In this document: positions 56,913 through 64,000 of the stretch, in pieces
Numbering within the stretch: position 1 is the stretch's first letter
Layout: each line of letters begins with the position of its first letter
Assembly (NCBI RefSeq): GCF_051175565.1
Contig: NZ_CP195105.1
Coordinates: 1,550,001-1,614,000 of the forward strand
Length of the DNA: 64,000 nucleotides
Direction of reading: 5' to 3'
Source: Daejeonia sp002484105
Lineage (GTDB): Bacteria > Bacteroidota > Bacteroidia > Flavobacteriales > Weeksellaceae
The notes under the pieces: generated by a model
What the model was told of the DNA's origin: nothing
Seen by the model: the letters and a program-made list of their open reading frames with translations, nothing else
Database searches by the model: none
Program-made: the position numbers and the translations under genes

Positions 56913-57460
56913 GGCCGAAAGGATTTGATTATCAAAAAATTGATGTTTTAAAGGTAAATAAAATTATTGATTTTTTAGAGTTGTTAACAATTATTTAAAT
57001 TTTAGCACCACCATCCGAAACTTTGAATGAAAAAATGCCAGAGAACAGCGCCTGTAATTATTTCAGTGCGCTCGCTAAGGTGACAAAAGTTCTGCAGACC
57101 TTACAGGTTGAAAACTTATTGCGAAGCAGGAACTCGAAACCGATATCAGAGCAAAAATTGTCACACTGACTGCAAACGGGAAAAAGATTTTGCAGACGGC
57201 TCTTCGGGAAGTTGAAAACGCCGGCATCGCTTTTTTCCCAGTAATTAGAAGTTATGTATGGAAAATATACAAATGCCTTATGCTAACGGCTGCCTTGTAG
57301 TCTGTAGATCGTAGATTTCCTCCGGGTGATTCTGCAGCACGGTCGCTTCGGAAATGACAGTTATCATTATTTGGGTTTTCAGGAAGTTGACGGATGTCAG
57401 CCCTGTGCATGTTAAAATTTCATAAATTTGCCCGTCTATATAACTAAAAGATAATTGAAG
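56913..57460. other. 548-bp stretch with gene remnants
   Basis: Between the nuclease-like gene and the phosphorylase-like gene there is no intact gene. It contains a decayed MarR remnant (57050-57285). Near 57350-57400 a short frame reads YHYLGFQEVDGCQP, which may be the end of another lost gene. Confidence 0.6.
57050..57285 (+). pseudogene. MarR-family regulator remnant
   Basis: One frame gives CNYFSALAKVTKVLQTLQVENLL, like the start and the dimer helix of a MarR regulator. A shifted frame continues KQELETDIRAKIVTLTANGK, then KILQTALREVENAGIAFFPVI, which matches the wing and C-terminal helix (…R…VTLTxxGKxLL). The DNA-recognition helix is missing, so a large internal deletion plus a frameshift destroyed it. 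Confidence 0.6.
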
Positions 57461-59119
57461 ATGGATTTTAAAAATTTTGAGATGCCTTATAGCATCAACC
57501 CTGAATATTCTAAAAAAGTTGCCTATTTCTCCATGGAATTTGCCATAGATCAGGCACTTAAAATCTATTCAGGAGGACTGGGATTCCTGGCCGGATCCCA
57601 CATGAGAAGTGCCTATAACCTGAAACAGGATCTGATAGGAATCGGAATTCTCTGGAAATATGGCTATTATGACCAGGCACGCAACCACGACCAGACACTG
57701 CAGCCTACGTGGACCAAGAAAATGTACAGCTTTCTGCAGGATACCGGAATACGCTTCCAGATTGAGATTCACAGCTCACCGGTCTGGGTAAAGGCGCTGT
57801 ATCTGGATCCTGATATTTTCCATACTGCACCGATGTTTTTCCTCTCTACCGATGTCCCGGAAAATGATCATGTTTCCAAAACCATCTGTCACCGTCTGTA
57901 CGATGCCAATACTTCCACCAAAGTTGCCCAGTACATCCTGCTCGGGAAAGGAGGTGCCAAACTGCTCGACGAGCTCGGTATCCAGAGGGATATCTATCAT
58001 CTCAACGAAGCGCACGGACTTCCTGCTGCTTTTTATCTGCTGAGAAAATTCGGTGGCGATCTTGAAAAGGTGAAAGAGAAACTCGTCTTCACCACACATA
58101 CCCCGGAGGAAGCCGGAAACGAAAAACACAACATCAATCTTTGTTTTGATATGTCGTATTTCTGCGGACTTTCCATTGAGGAAGTGAAAACCATTGAAGG
58201 CGTGCAGGACGAGATGTTCAACCATTCGTTATGTGCACTGAGGATGGCAAAAATTGCCAACGGGGTTTCCCAGCTCCATGGCGAGGTGTCCCGCGAAATG
58301 TGGGGTAAATATCCGGGGATCTGCCAGATTAAATCCATTACCAATGCTCAGGAATTCAAATACTGGGCAGACAAACCTCTGTATGATGCCAAAGACGAAA
58401 GCGACAATACGCTCTTCGATTTCAGAAAAAAATATATCAAGAAAAGACTTTTCAGAGTGGTTGCCGACCAGTGCGGAAAACTCTTCAAACCCAATGTGCT
58501 CACCATTGTCTGGGCCAGGAGGTTTGCAGGATACAAAAGAGCCGATCTGCTGCTGCAGGACAAAGACCGTTTCTACAACCTTCTGAATAACCCGGACTAT
58601 CCTGTACAGATTATATGGGCAGGAAAACCTTATCCGCAGGATTACGCAGCAATCTCAACGTTCAACTCGCTGGTGGAAGAAAGCAAACAGCATAAAAATA
58701 TGGCAGTACTTACAGGTTACGAACTGTCGCTCAGCAAACTCCTGAAACAGGGTTCTGATGTGTGGCTGAACAATCCGAGAGTGCCACGCGAAGCTTCCGG
58801 AACTTCCGGGATGACTGCAGCGATGAACGGATCTCTTAATTTCTCTACCGATGATGGATGGATTCCTGAATTTGCAAAACCAGGGATCAACTCGTTTGTC
58901 GTTCCCAAAGCTGACTATGCCAATATGAGTGTCTATGAACAGGACAATTATGATCTTGAAAAAGTATATGATATTCTCGAAAACGATATCGTCCCTACCT
59001 TCTACAAAGAACCGGACCGTTGGAGGAAAATGATGCAGACAGCAATGGATGATGTGAAAGTGACGTTCAACAGCGACCGTATGGCAGACGAATACTACAA
59101 AGAAATCTATAACGCATAA
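57461..59119 (+). CDS. GT35-like glucan phosphorylase homologue without PLP lysine
   Basis: 552 residues from ATG 57461 (a TTG two codons earlier is less likely). VAYFSMEFAIDQALKIYSGGLGFLAGSHMRSA, DIYHLNEAHGLPAAFYLLRKFGG, FTTHTPEEAGNEKH, ANGVSQLHGEVSREMW and VLTIVWARRFAGYKRADLLLQ match short (archaeal/Thermus-type) alpha-glucan phosphorylases. The C-terminal motif reads EASGTSGMTAAMNGSLNFSTDDGWIPEF. In active phosphorylases the PLP lysine sits where Thr452 is here (GTSGMK). It may therefore use another mechanism or be a regulatory homologue. Monocistronic, with a clear terminator. Confidence 0.8.
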   Translation: MDFKNFEMPYSINPEYSKKVAYFSMEFAIDQALKIYSGGLGFLAGSHMRSAYNLKQDLIGIGILWKYGYYDQARNHDQTLQPTWTKKMYSFLQDTGIRFQIEIHSSPVWVKALYLDPDIFHTAPMFFLSTDVPENDHVSKTICHRLYDANTSTKVAQYILLGKGGAKLLDELGIQRDIYHLNEAHGLPAAFYLLRKFGGDLEKVKEKLVFTTHTPEEAGNEKHNINLCFDMSYFCGLSIEEVKTIEGVQDEMFNHSLCALRMAKIANGVSQLHGEVSREMWGKYPGICQIKSITNAQEFKYWADKPLYDAKDESDNTLFDFRKKYIKKRLFRVVADQCGKLFKPNVLTIVWARRFAGYKRADLLLQDKDRFYNLLNNPDYPVQIIWAGKPYPQDYAAISTFNSLVEESKQHKNMAVLTGYELSLSKLLKQGSDVWLNNPRVPREASGTSGMTAAMNGSLNFSTDDGWIPEFAKPGINSFVVPKADYANMSVYEQDNYDLEKVYDILENDIVPTFYKEPDRWRKMMQTAMDDVKVTFNSDRMADEYYKEIYNA

Positions 59120-59141
59120 AATACAATTGAATGCACACCCG

Positions 59142-59168
59142 ATCCGTGATTTTTTCACGGATTTTTTT
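59142..59168 (+). terminator. Terminator of the phosphorylase-like gene
   Basis: ATCCGTGA pairs with TCACGGAT (8 bp) around a T-rich loop, followed by TTTTTT; 22 bp after the stop. Confidence 0.85.
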
Positions 59169-59199
59169 ATGCAGTCGTGCTACGGTCGTATCAAATTCC

Positions 59200-59207
59200 T
59201 ATATTTG
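59200..59207 (+). promoter_or_regulatory. -7 element of the DPP-IV-like gene
   Basis: TATATTTG, exact consensus, 30 bp before the ATG at 59238. Confidence 0.55.
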
Positions 59208-59237
59208 AAAGTCATTTAAAAAATTATCCAAATCCTC

Positions 59238-61367
59238 ATGAAAAAAATTATTCTTTCTGCTGTAATGGTGGTGTTGTCTCATTTTGGCTTCAGCCAGCAG
59301 ATTACATTGGACAAAATTTACTCCGGCTATTACCGTGGCAAAGGCATTGCAGGAATCGCCTCCCTGAAAAACGGTGAAGATTATGCGGTGATCGAGCGTG
59401 GCGGGATTGCAAAATATTCGTATAAGAATTCTGAAAAGCAGGGCTATATCGTTACTGGAAGTTTTCAGAGCTACGAATTTTCTGACGACGAGTCCAGAAT
59501 TCTCCTTCTTACCGACAGTGAGCCGATATACCGACATTCTTTTTTGGGAAAGTTCCAGGTAAAAGATCTTAAAACGGGCAAAACCACAGTACTCAACAAC
59601 GGAAATTTTGTTCAGGAACCCACCTTTTCCCCAGATGGCAGAAAAATGGCTTTTATTGCAGATAATAATCTTTTTTATCAGGATTTGGATTCCGGAAAAA
59701 TCGTTCAGATTACCACAGACGGCAAGAAGAATTCGGTCATCAATGGTTTGGCAGACTGGGTATATGAGGAAGAATTCGGACATGCACGACAATATGAATG
59801 GACCAGCAATTCGGACGCTCTGGTCTTTGTGAAATCCGACGAATCCAAAGTGCCGGAAATATATATTCCGATCTACGGAAATACACTTTATCCGCAGGAA
59901 ATGCGATACAAATATCCGAAAGCAGGAGAGAACAACTCTGTGGTTTCTGCACATCTGTACCGGCTGGATGCGGGGACGATCGTTCCGCTTGATCTCAGCG
60001 CATTCAACAATTATTATATTCCGAATGTGATACAGACCAGGAAGCCGGACGAAATCATCCTGATTACGTCGCAGCGCCGCCAGAATGCTTCCGACATTCT
60101 GAAAGTCAATACCAGAACGGGAACCGTGAAAAAACTCTTTACCGAAACCGACAGCAGATGGATTGATACCGACAATGTAACGATGGAATTTTTGGAAGAT
60201 GACAGTTTCCTCTGGGCTTCGGAGCGTGACGGATGGAGGCATCTGTATTGGTATGACAAAGACGGGAAACTTAAAAAACAGATTACCGCTGGCAAATGGG
60301 ATGTGGCAGACTATTATGGGTATCATCCGGAAACCAAAGAAGTTTTTTTGCAGACAACGCAGACCGGAAGCATCAATAAAGTGGTTTCCAGAATCAATAT
60401 TGTGACCGGGAAATCCCAGATTATATCTGATAAGGAAGGAACCAATTCTGCTGATTTCAGTAAGAATTTTACCTATTTTATCGAAACGTCTTCCTCAGCA
60501 AAAAAACCGTACACATTTACGTTGAAAAATAAAGAAGGAAAATCCCTGAAACTGCTCCAGAATAATGATGATCAGCTGGCAAAACTGAACCAGGACAACT
60601 TCGTAACCAAAGAATTCTTTACCATTCCGAATGAAGCCGGCGACCAGATGAATGCCTGGATCATGAAACCGAAAAATTTTGATCCCGCGAAGAAATATCC
60701 ACTCTTTATGTATCAGTATTCCGGACCGGGATCGCAGCAGGTAACCAATTCCTGGGATACAGGCAATGGCCTGTGGTTTTCGTACCTCGTCCAGCAAGGG
60801 TATATCGTGGCGTGTGTGGATGGCCGCGGTACCGGCTACAAAGGGGCAGACTATAAAAAAGCAACCTTCAGAAACCTGGGCAAATATGAAATTGAAGATC
60901 AGATTGCAGCAGCAAAATGGTTCGGAAAACAGTCTTATATTGATGCTTCAAGGATCGGAATTTTCGGATGGAGCTTTGGCGGCTATATGGCATGCCTTGC
61001 CATGACAAAGGGTGCAGAGGTATTCAAAACCGGAATTGCTGTGGCTCCCGTCACCAACTGGAGGTATTATGATTCGGTATACACGGAGCGCTTCCTGCTG
61101 ACACCTCAGGAAAATCCTTCAGGATATGACGACAATTCGCCTACAACATATGCCCATCTGCTGAAAGGGAATTTTTTGCTTATTCATGGTACGGCAGATG
61201 ACAATGTGCATTTCCAGAATTCCATGGAGTTTTCAGAAGCTCTTATTCAGAACCAAAAACAGTTTGACTTCATGGCCTATCCCGACAAAAATCACGGTAT
61301 CTACGGTGGCAATACCCGCGCACAGCTGTACCGGAAGATGACGGATTTTATCTTGAAGAATCTGTAA
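59238..61367 (+). CDS. S9 prolyl dipeptidyl peptidase (DPP-IV-like)
   Basis: 709 residues with a signal peptide (VVLSHFGFSQ). N-terminal DPP-IV beta-propeller (about 40-450; TFSPDGRKMAFIADNNLFYQDL, DWVYEEEFGHARQYEWTSNSDALVF with the double-Glu EE motif that binds the substrate N-terminus). The C-terminal S9 catalytic domain has Ser in GIFGWSFGGYMACLA, Asp in LIHGTADDNVHFQN and His in YPDKNHGIYGG. It removes Xaa-Pro dipeptides from peptides in the periplasm. Complete and standard in length. Single gene. Confidence 0.95.
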   Translation: MKKIILSAVMVVLSHFGFSQQITLDKIYSGYYRGKGIAGIASLKNGEDYAVIERGGIAKYSYKNSEKQGYIVTGSFQSYEFSDDESRILLLTDSEPIYRHSFLGKFQVKDLKTGKTTVLNNGNFVQEPTFSPDGRKMAFIADNNLFYQDLDSGKIVQITTDGKKNSVINGLADWVYEEEFGHARQYEWTSNSDALVFVKSDESKVPEIYIPIYGNTLYPQEMRYKYPKAGENNSVVSAHLYRLDAGTIVPLDLSAFNNYYIPNVIQTRKPDEIILITSQRRQNASDILKVNTRTGTVKKLFTETDSRWIDTDNVTMEFLEDDSFLWASERDGWRHLYWYDKDGKLKKQITAGKWDVADYYGYHPETKEVFLQTTQTGSINKVVSRINIVTGKSQIISDKEGTNSADFSKNFTYFIETSSSAKKPYTFTLKNKEGKSLKLLQNNDDQLAKLNQDNFVTKEFFTIPNEAGDQMNAWIMKPKNFDPAKKYPLFMYQYSGPGSQQVTNSWDTGNGLWFSYLVQQGYIVACVDGRGTGYKGADYKKATFRNLGKYEIEDQIAAAKWFGKQSYIDASRIGIFGWSFGGYMACLAMTKGAEVFKTGIAVAPVTNWRYYDSVYTERFLLTPQENPSGYDDNSPTTYAHLLKGNFLLIHGTADDNVHFQNSMEFSEALIQNQKQFDFMAYPDKNHGIYGGNTRAQLYRKMTDFILKNL

Positions 61368-61414
61368 ATCCTCTGCAATATAATCCATGAAATAACAGAT
61401 AGAATAAAAAAGAA

Positions 61415-61445
61415 GCCGTCTCATTTTAGATGAGGCAGTTTTTTT
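61415..61445 (+). terminator. Weak terminator after the DPP-IV-like gene
   Basis: GTCTCAT pairs with ATGAGGC (7 bp with a T-G pair), followed by seven T. Confidence 0.5.
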
Positions 61446-61502
61446 ATTGATTTTTCAGGAGGATTATTTGAATAATTGTTTTTTAAGTTTGGGCGTGGCT
61501 TT

Positions 61503-62219
61503 TTATGCCACTTTCTTTCTTAAATTGTGTGCTAAAGCGTGCAATCCGAACTCTATTTCTACTTTTTTCATTGATTTTAGCATAAATCTCTTAAAGTGAT
61601 GGTTGTGTTTGAGGTGTGCAAACACAGGTTCTACATCGTAACATCTTTTTTTACGTTTTTTTATGCCTTCTTCACTTTGCAAGCGCTTCCGTGCAAGCGC
61701 TTTGTGACGTTCTAGATTGTGGTTCCGCTCTATTATGCGGTTGTTTTTGGAGCTGTGACAAAGACTTCTCATCGGGCAGCCACCACAGTTTTTTGCCTGA
61801 TAATGCGATAAGGTTTGTTTGAAACCTGTTTTTGTAACTTTAACGCTTTCATAGGTTTTCTCCATCCGCTGTCCCATCGGGCAAACGTAAAAGTCCTGCT
61901 CCTGGTTATCATGCAGATGCTCTTTGCTAAAGGTTTTGTATTTCTTCTGATAATTCTCGTCCTGCTCCTTATCAAAGGTATTGTACTTTACAAAGGCTTC
62001 TGTTTCGTGATGTTCTAATAATTCGTAATTCTCTTCACTTCCATACCCTGCATCGGTAGTCAGAGATTCTATTTCTATTTTCCGTGACGAATAAATGTTT
62101 TCCATATATGCAAAAACCATCACTTTGAGCATCATTATCGGATGGTCAGCTGCAATTAAATCATCAAAAGTATGCGGAAATAAAACCAATTGGTTCTGAT
62201 TGTAATGTCTAAAAGCTAT
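61503..62219 (-). pseudogene. IS1182-family transposase with internal deletions
   Basis: The frame reads (ATA)AFRHYNQNQLVLFPHTFDDLIAADHPI, then jumps to MMLKVMVFAYMENIYSSRKIE, then to IESLTTDAGYGSEENYELLE. It finishes with the normal C-terminal part (FYVCPMGQRM, KNCGGCPMRSLCHSS, RKRLQSEEGIKKRKKRCYDVEPVFAHLKHNHHFKRF, GLHALAHNLRKK). Two in-frame internal segments, including the N-terminal DDE region, are missing. The expected start codon is ATA at 62219-62217, so the original ATG is probably mutated. It cannot encode an active transposase. Confidence 0.82.
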
Positions 62220-62286
62220 ATGTCAACTATTTGATTATCATATAAATATGCGGTTTTAAACCTGAATAAACAAGAAATATCTGAAA

Positions 62287-62337
62287 TTTTATACACAAAA
62301 AAACCGCCTCAGTTGTGAGACGGTTTCTTGTATAAAA
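62287..62337 (-). terminator. Terminator of the SGNH hydrolase gene
   Basis: AAACCG-C-CTCA (62301-62311) pairs with TGAG-A-CGGTTT (62316-62326), one mismatch, with seven T on the minus strand. Outer arms TTTTATACA and TGTATAAAA extend the palindrome. Confidence 0.75.
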
Positions 62338-62383
62338 CGTCACAAAGCATTATTTACAACAATGCTTCCCGGTGTTTTTTTTC

Positions 62384-63040
62384 CTATTTTTTCAGGGTTT
62401 TCATCAGTATTTCTTCCATTTTCTGGTACCCTAAAAGATTGGGATGTACCTCGTCTTGTGTATATTGGGCATCAAGACCGTTTCTGGAATCCTTCATTGC
62501 GGTATGATAATCGATGTAAGGAAGATGTTTTTTCTGGGCATAATCTTTAATCATAAGGTTGAGTTTCAGTACTTTTTCTGCAGGTTGCATTCCTTTCCGC
62601 CAGCCGAATTCATAGGCAGGGAGAACGGAACACAGAATGACTTTAATATTATTCGCTTGTGCTAATTCGGCCATGGAGACAATATTTCCGAAAACTTTAT
62701 CCAGAGAGATAGGTCCTGTATTTTCGGCAATATCATTGATTCCTGCCAGAATGACCACTCGTTTTGGATGGAGTTTGATAACATCTTCCCGAAATCTCAG
62801 TAACATTTGCGAAGTGGTTTGCCCGCTGATACCACGGCCTGCAAAATTGTTTTTCCGGAAAAAGCCGGGATCATCATTCCACCAGCCTTCCGTAATAGAG
62901 TCTCCCATAAAAACAGTATTGACCGCTATGTTTTCAGATAAAATCGAATCGTTCTGCTTCTGATACCGGGCAAAATTGGCAAAATCCTGAGCAGGAAAAA
63001 ATAAGGGAAATAAAAGGGCTAAAAAGAAAGATATTTTCAT
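62384..63040 (-). CDS. Secreted SGNH/GDSL acylhydrolase
   Basis: 218 residues with a signal peptide (FFLALLFPLFFPAQ). SGNH blocks: block I TVFMGDSITEGWW (Ser), block II GRGISGQTTSQML (Gly), block III VILAGINDIAENTG (Asn) and block V TQDEVHPNLLGY (Asp and His). It hydrolyses an ester, commonly acetyl groups on sugars or lipids in exported flavobacterial members. It is 91 bp downstream of the TonB-dependent receptor gene, so the two may be related in function; this is not certain. Confidence 0.92.
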   Translation of the reverse strand: MKISFFLALLFPLFFPAQDFANFARYQKQNDSILSENIAVNTVFMGDSITEGWWNDDPGFFRKNNFAGRGISGQTTSQMLLRFREDVIKLHPKRVVILAGINDIAENTGPISLDKVFGNIVSMAELAQANNIKVILCSVLPAYEFGWRKGMQPAEKVLKLNLMIKDYAQKKHLPYIDYHTAMKDSRNGLDAQYTQDEVHPNLLGYQKMEEILMKTLKK

Positions 63041-63131
63041 AGGTAATTTTCAACTAATTTACTCATTTATGATGAAATGACGGCAGAAATCTATATTGAT
63101 TTCCGCCGCCTCTTACTGAAATCATTTGATA

Positions 63132-64000
63132 TTAGTTGGCACGGTTCTGCTCTTCAAATTTAACTTGTTTGGTGGCACCTTTCACATTATTGTTGCCGAA
63201 TTTGTAGGTGACGGAAAGATAGATATTTCTTGAAGTCCCTTTATAGGAATAATCAGAATTAAACGTCTGATAATACTCAGTTCCTTTGGATTCGTTGGTG
63301 TTGAGAAGATCATTCATGTAGAGATTGATCATCAGGTTTTTGTCCATCAGGTTCAGTTTGAGACCGGAATACAGTGCATAATTGGTTTTGAAATATGTGT
63401 TTCCGCTTCTGTTCGGGAAATCGCCCCAGGCTCCGAAAATAAAGGTGAAGGTCTTTTGTTGGTTCAGGAAAAAATTGTTTTCCATATTGAAGTTGGATCC
63501 ATAACCGTCCAGTTCTGCAACGGCATCCGGAATAAATGATTTTGATTTGGAATAATAAGCGGTAGCATAGAAATTGGATTCCAGCCATTTGAGTTTGTTG
63601 AAATTGTAATTAACGCTTATTCCTGTCTGATTTTCATTGTAGAAATTAAGCACCGTACTGTATTTAATTCCGTTTTCAATTCTCTGGATTCTGTCCCAGT
63701 TGTCTTTGTTGTGGTTGTAGTAAAAGGTGGTGGTGAAATTGTTTTTCAACACATAATTCAGTTCCAGGTTATCCGTAAAGGAAGGGTAGAGGTACGGATT
63801 TCCGCTGTAATATTCGAATTCGGAGGAATAATATTTAAAAGGATTAAGGTTTCCAAAATAAGGCCGGCTGATTCTTCTGGAATAATTAATCGAAAAAGCA
63901 TGGTCGTCATTCGGCTTGTAGCTGATGTAAGCCGTTGGAAACAGTTTACCGTAATGATTTTCGGACGTTAAATCTTCGTTGGGTGAAACGCCTTTCAGAT
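63132..64000 (-). CDS. TonB-dependent receptor, C-terminal part (runs off right edge)
   Basis: The frame is open from the stop at 63132 to the window edge (289 codons, no need for the internal Met at 63752). SINYSRRISRPYFGNLNPFKYYSSEFEYYSGNPYLYPSFTDNLEL is the signature of the outer-membrane beta-barrel family 3 (OMP_b-brl_3) of TonB-dependent receptors. It is followed by alternating strands such as WLESNFYATAYYSKSK, FTFIFGAWGDFPNRSG and LYSGLKLNLMDKNLMINLYMND, ending ISVTYKFGN-like LSVTYKFGNNNVKGATKQVKFEEQ. The ligand is unknown. The N-terminal signal, carboxypeptidase-like and plug domains lie outside the window. Confidence 0.88.
   Translation of the reverse strand, partial: LKGVSPNEDLTSENHYGKLFPTAYISYKPNDDHAFSINYSRRISRPYFGNLNPFKYYSSEFEYYSGNPYLYPSFTDNLELNYVLKNNFTTTFYYNHNKDNWDRIQRIENGIKYSTVLNFYNENQTGISVNYNFNKLKWLESNFYATAYYSKSKSFIPDAVAELDGYGSNFNMENNFFLNQQKTFTFIFGAWGDFPNRSGNTYFKTNYALYSGLKLNLMDKNLMINLYMNDLLNTNESKGTEYYQTFNSDYSYKGTSRNIYLSVTYKFGNNNVKGATKQVKFEEQNRAN

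Overview
This window looks like a chromosomal segment of a Bacteroidota bacterium, most likely a flavobacterium close to Chryseobacterium (Weeksellaceae). The evidence is the gene content (a SusC/SusD pair, lipoproteins with short lipoboxes, a circularly permuted ATP-grasp/alpha-E/transglutaminase operon, malate:quinone oxidoreductase, DUF4197, DUF4230 and DUF1684), moderate GC, A-rich leaders instead of strong Shine-Dalgarno sites, and many copies of the Bacteroidota promoter TTTG-N19-TAnnTTTG. All functional calls are made by eye from sequence; no searches were run.

Layout. 1-8351: ATP-grasp operon (its transglutaminase gene runs off the left edge), mgtE, a secreted protein, an M28 aminopeptidase and a TIM-barrel lipoprotein. 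8352-10653: a 1384-bp insertion sequence inserted in codons 8-10 of a NUMOD4/HNH endonuclease gene, with a 9-bp target duplication. 10654-13723: acyl-CoA dehydrogenase, then a small operon (NTP pyrophosphohydrolase-like, thioredoxin-like, DUF4230). 13747-21079: a 7.3-kb integrated element in the 3' end of tRNA-Arg(CCT). It has 16-bp att repeats, a tyrosine recombinase, paired arm-type motifs at both ends and once inside, a filamentous-phage-type replication initiator, an excisionase-like HTH, several unknown small proteins and a striking GC-rich 63-bp tandem array. No capsid or packaging gene was recognised. 21425-25196: alpha/beta hydrolase and uvrA. 25209-29000: a decayed island with broken IS630, IS5 and serine-recombinase genes. 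29056-36500: ordinary chromosomal genes.

36849-47221 is a polysaccharide utilization locus: SusC, SusD, two tandem PF10091 lipoproteins (the Pfam family that contains GH144 endo-beta-1,2-glucanases), a secreted esterase and a GH3 beta-glucosidase. Beta-1,2-glucan is the substrate I infer. 47335-48517 is an Rrf2 regulator plus a YwnB/NmrA-like reductase that share a 19-bp dyad operator. A second copy of the 1384-bp IS (49615-50998) sits between divergent M23 peptidase and gpsA promoters. 51104-61367 carries gpsA, a hemolysin-III protein, mqo, DUF1684 and DUF1572 proteins, a nuclease-like protein, a MarR remnant, a phosphorylase-like protein without the usual PLP lysine, and a DPP-IV-type peptidase. 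61503-64000 holds a doubly deleted IS1182 transposase, an SGNH hydrolase and the C-terminal part of a TonB-dependent receptor.

The most unusual content is the integrated element with its repeat array and arm sites. Next are the IS-interrupted HNH gene, the two operator pairs (TGTAA-N9-TTACA and TGTAATTACA), and a dispersed intergenic repeat of about 60 bp present four times.
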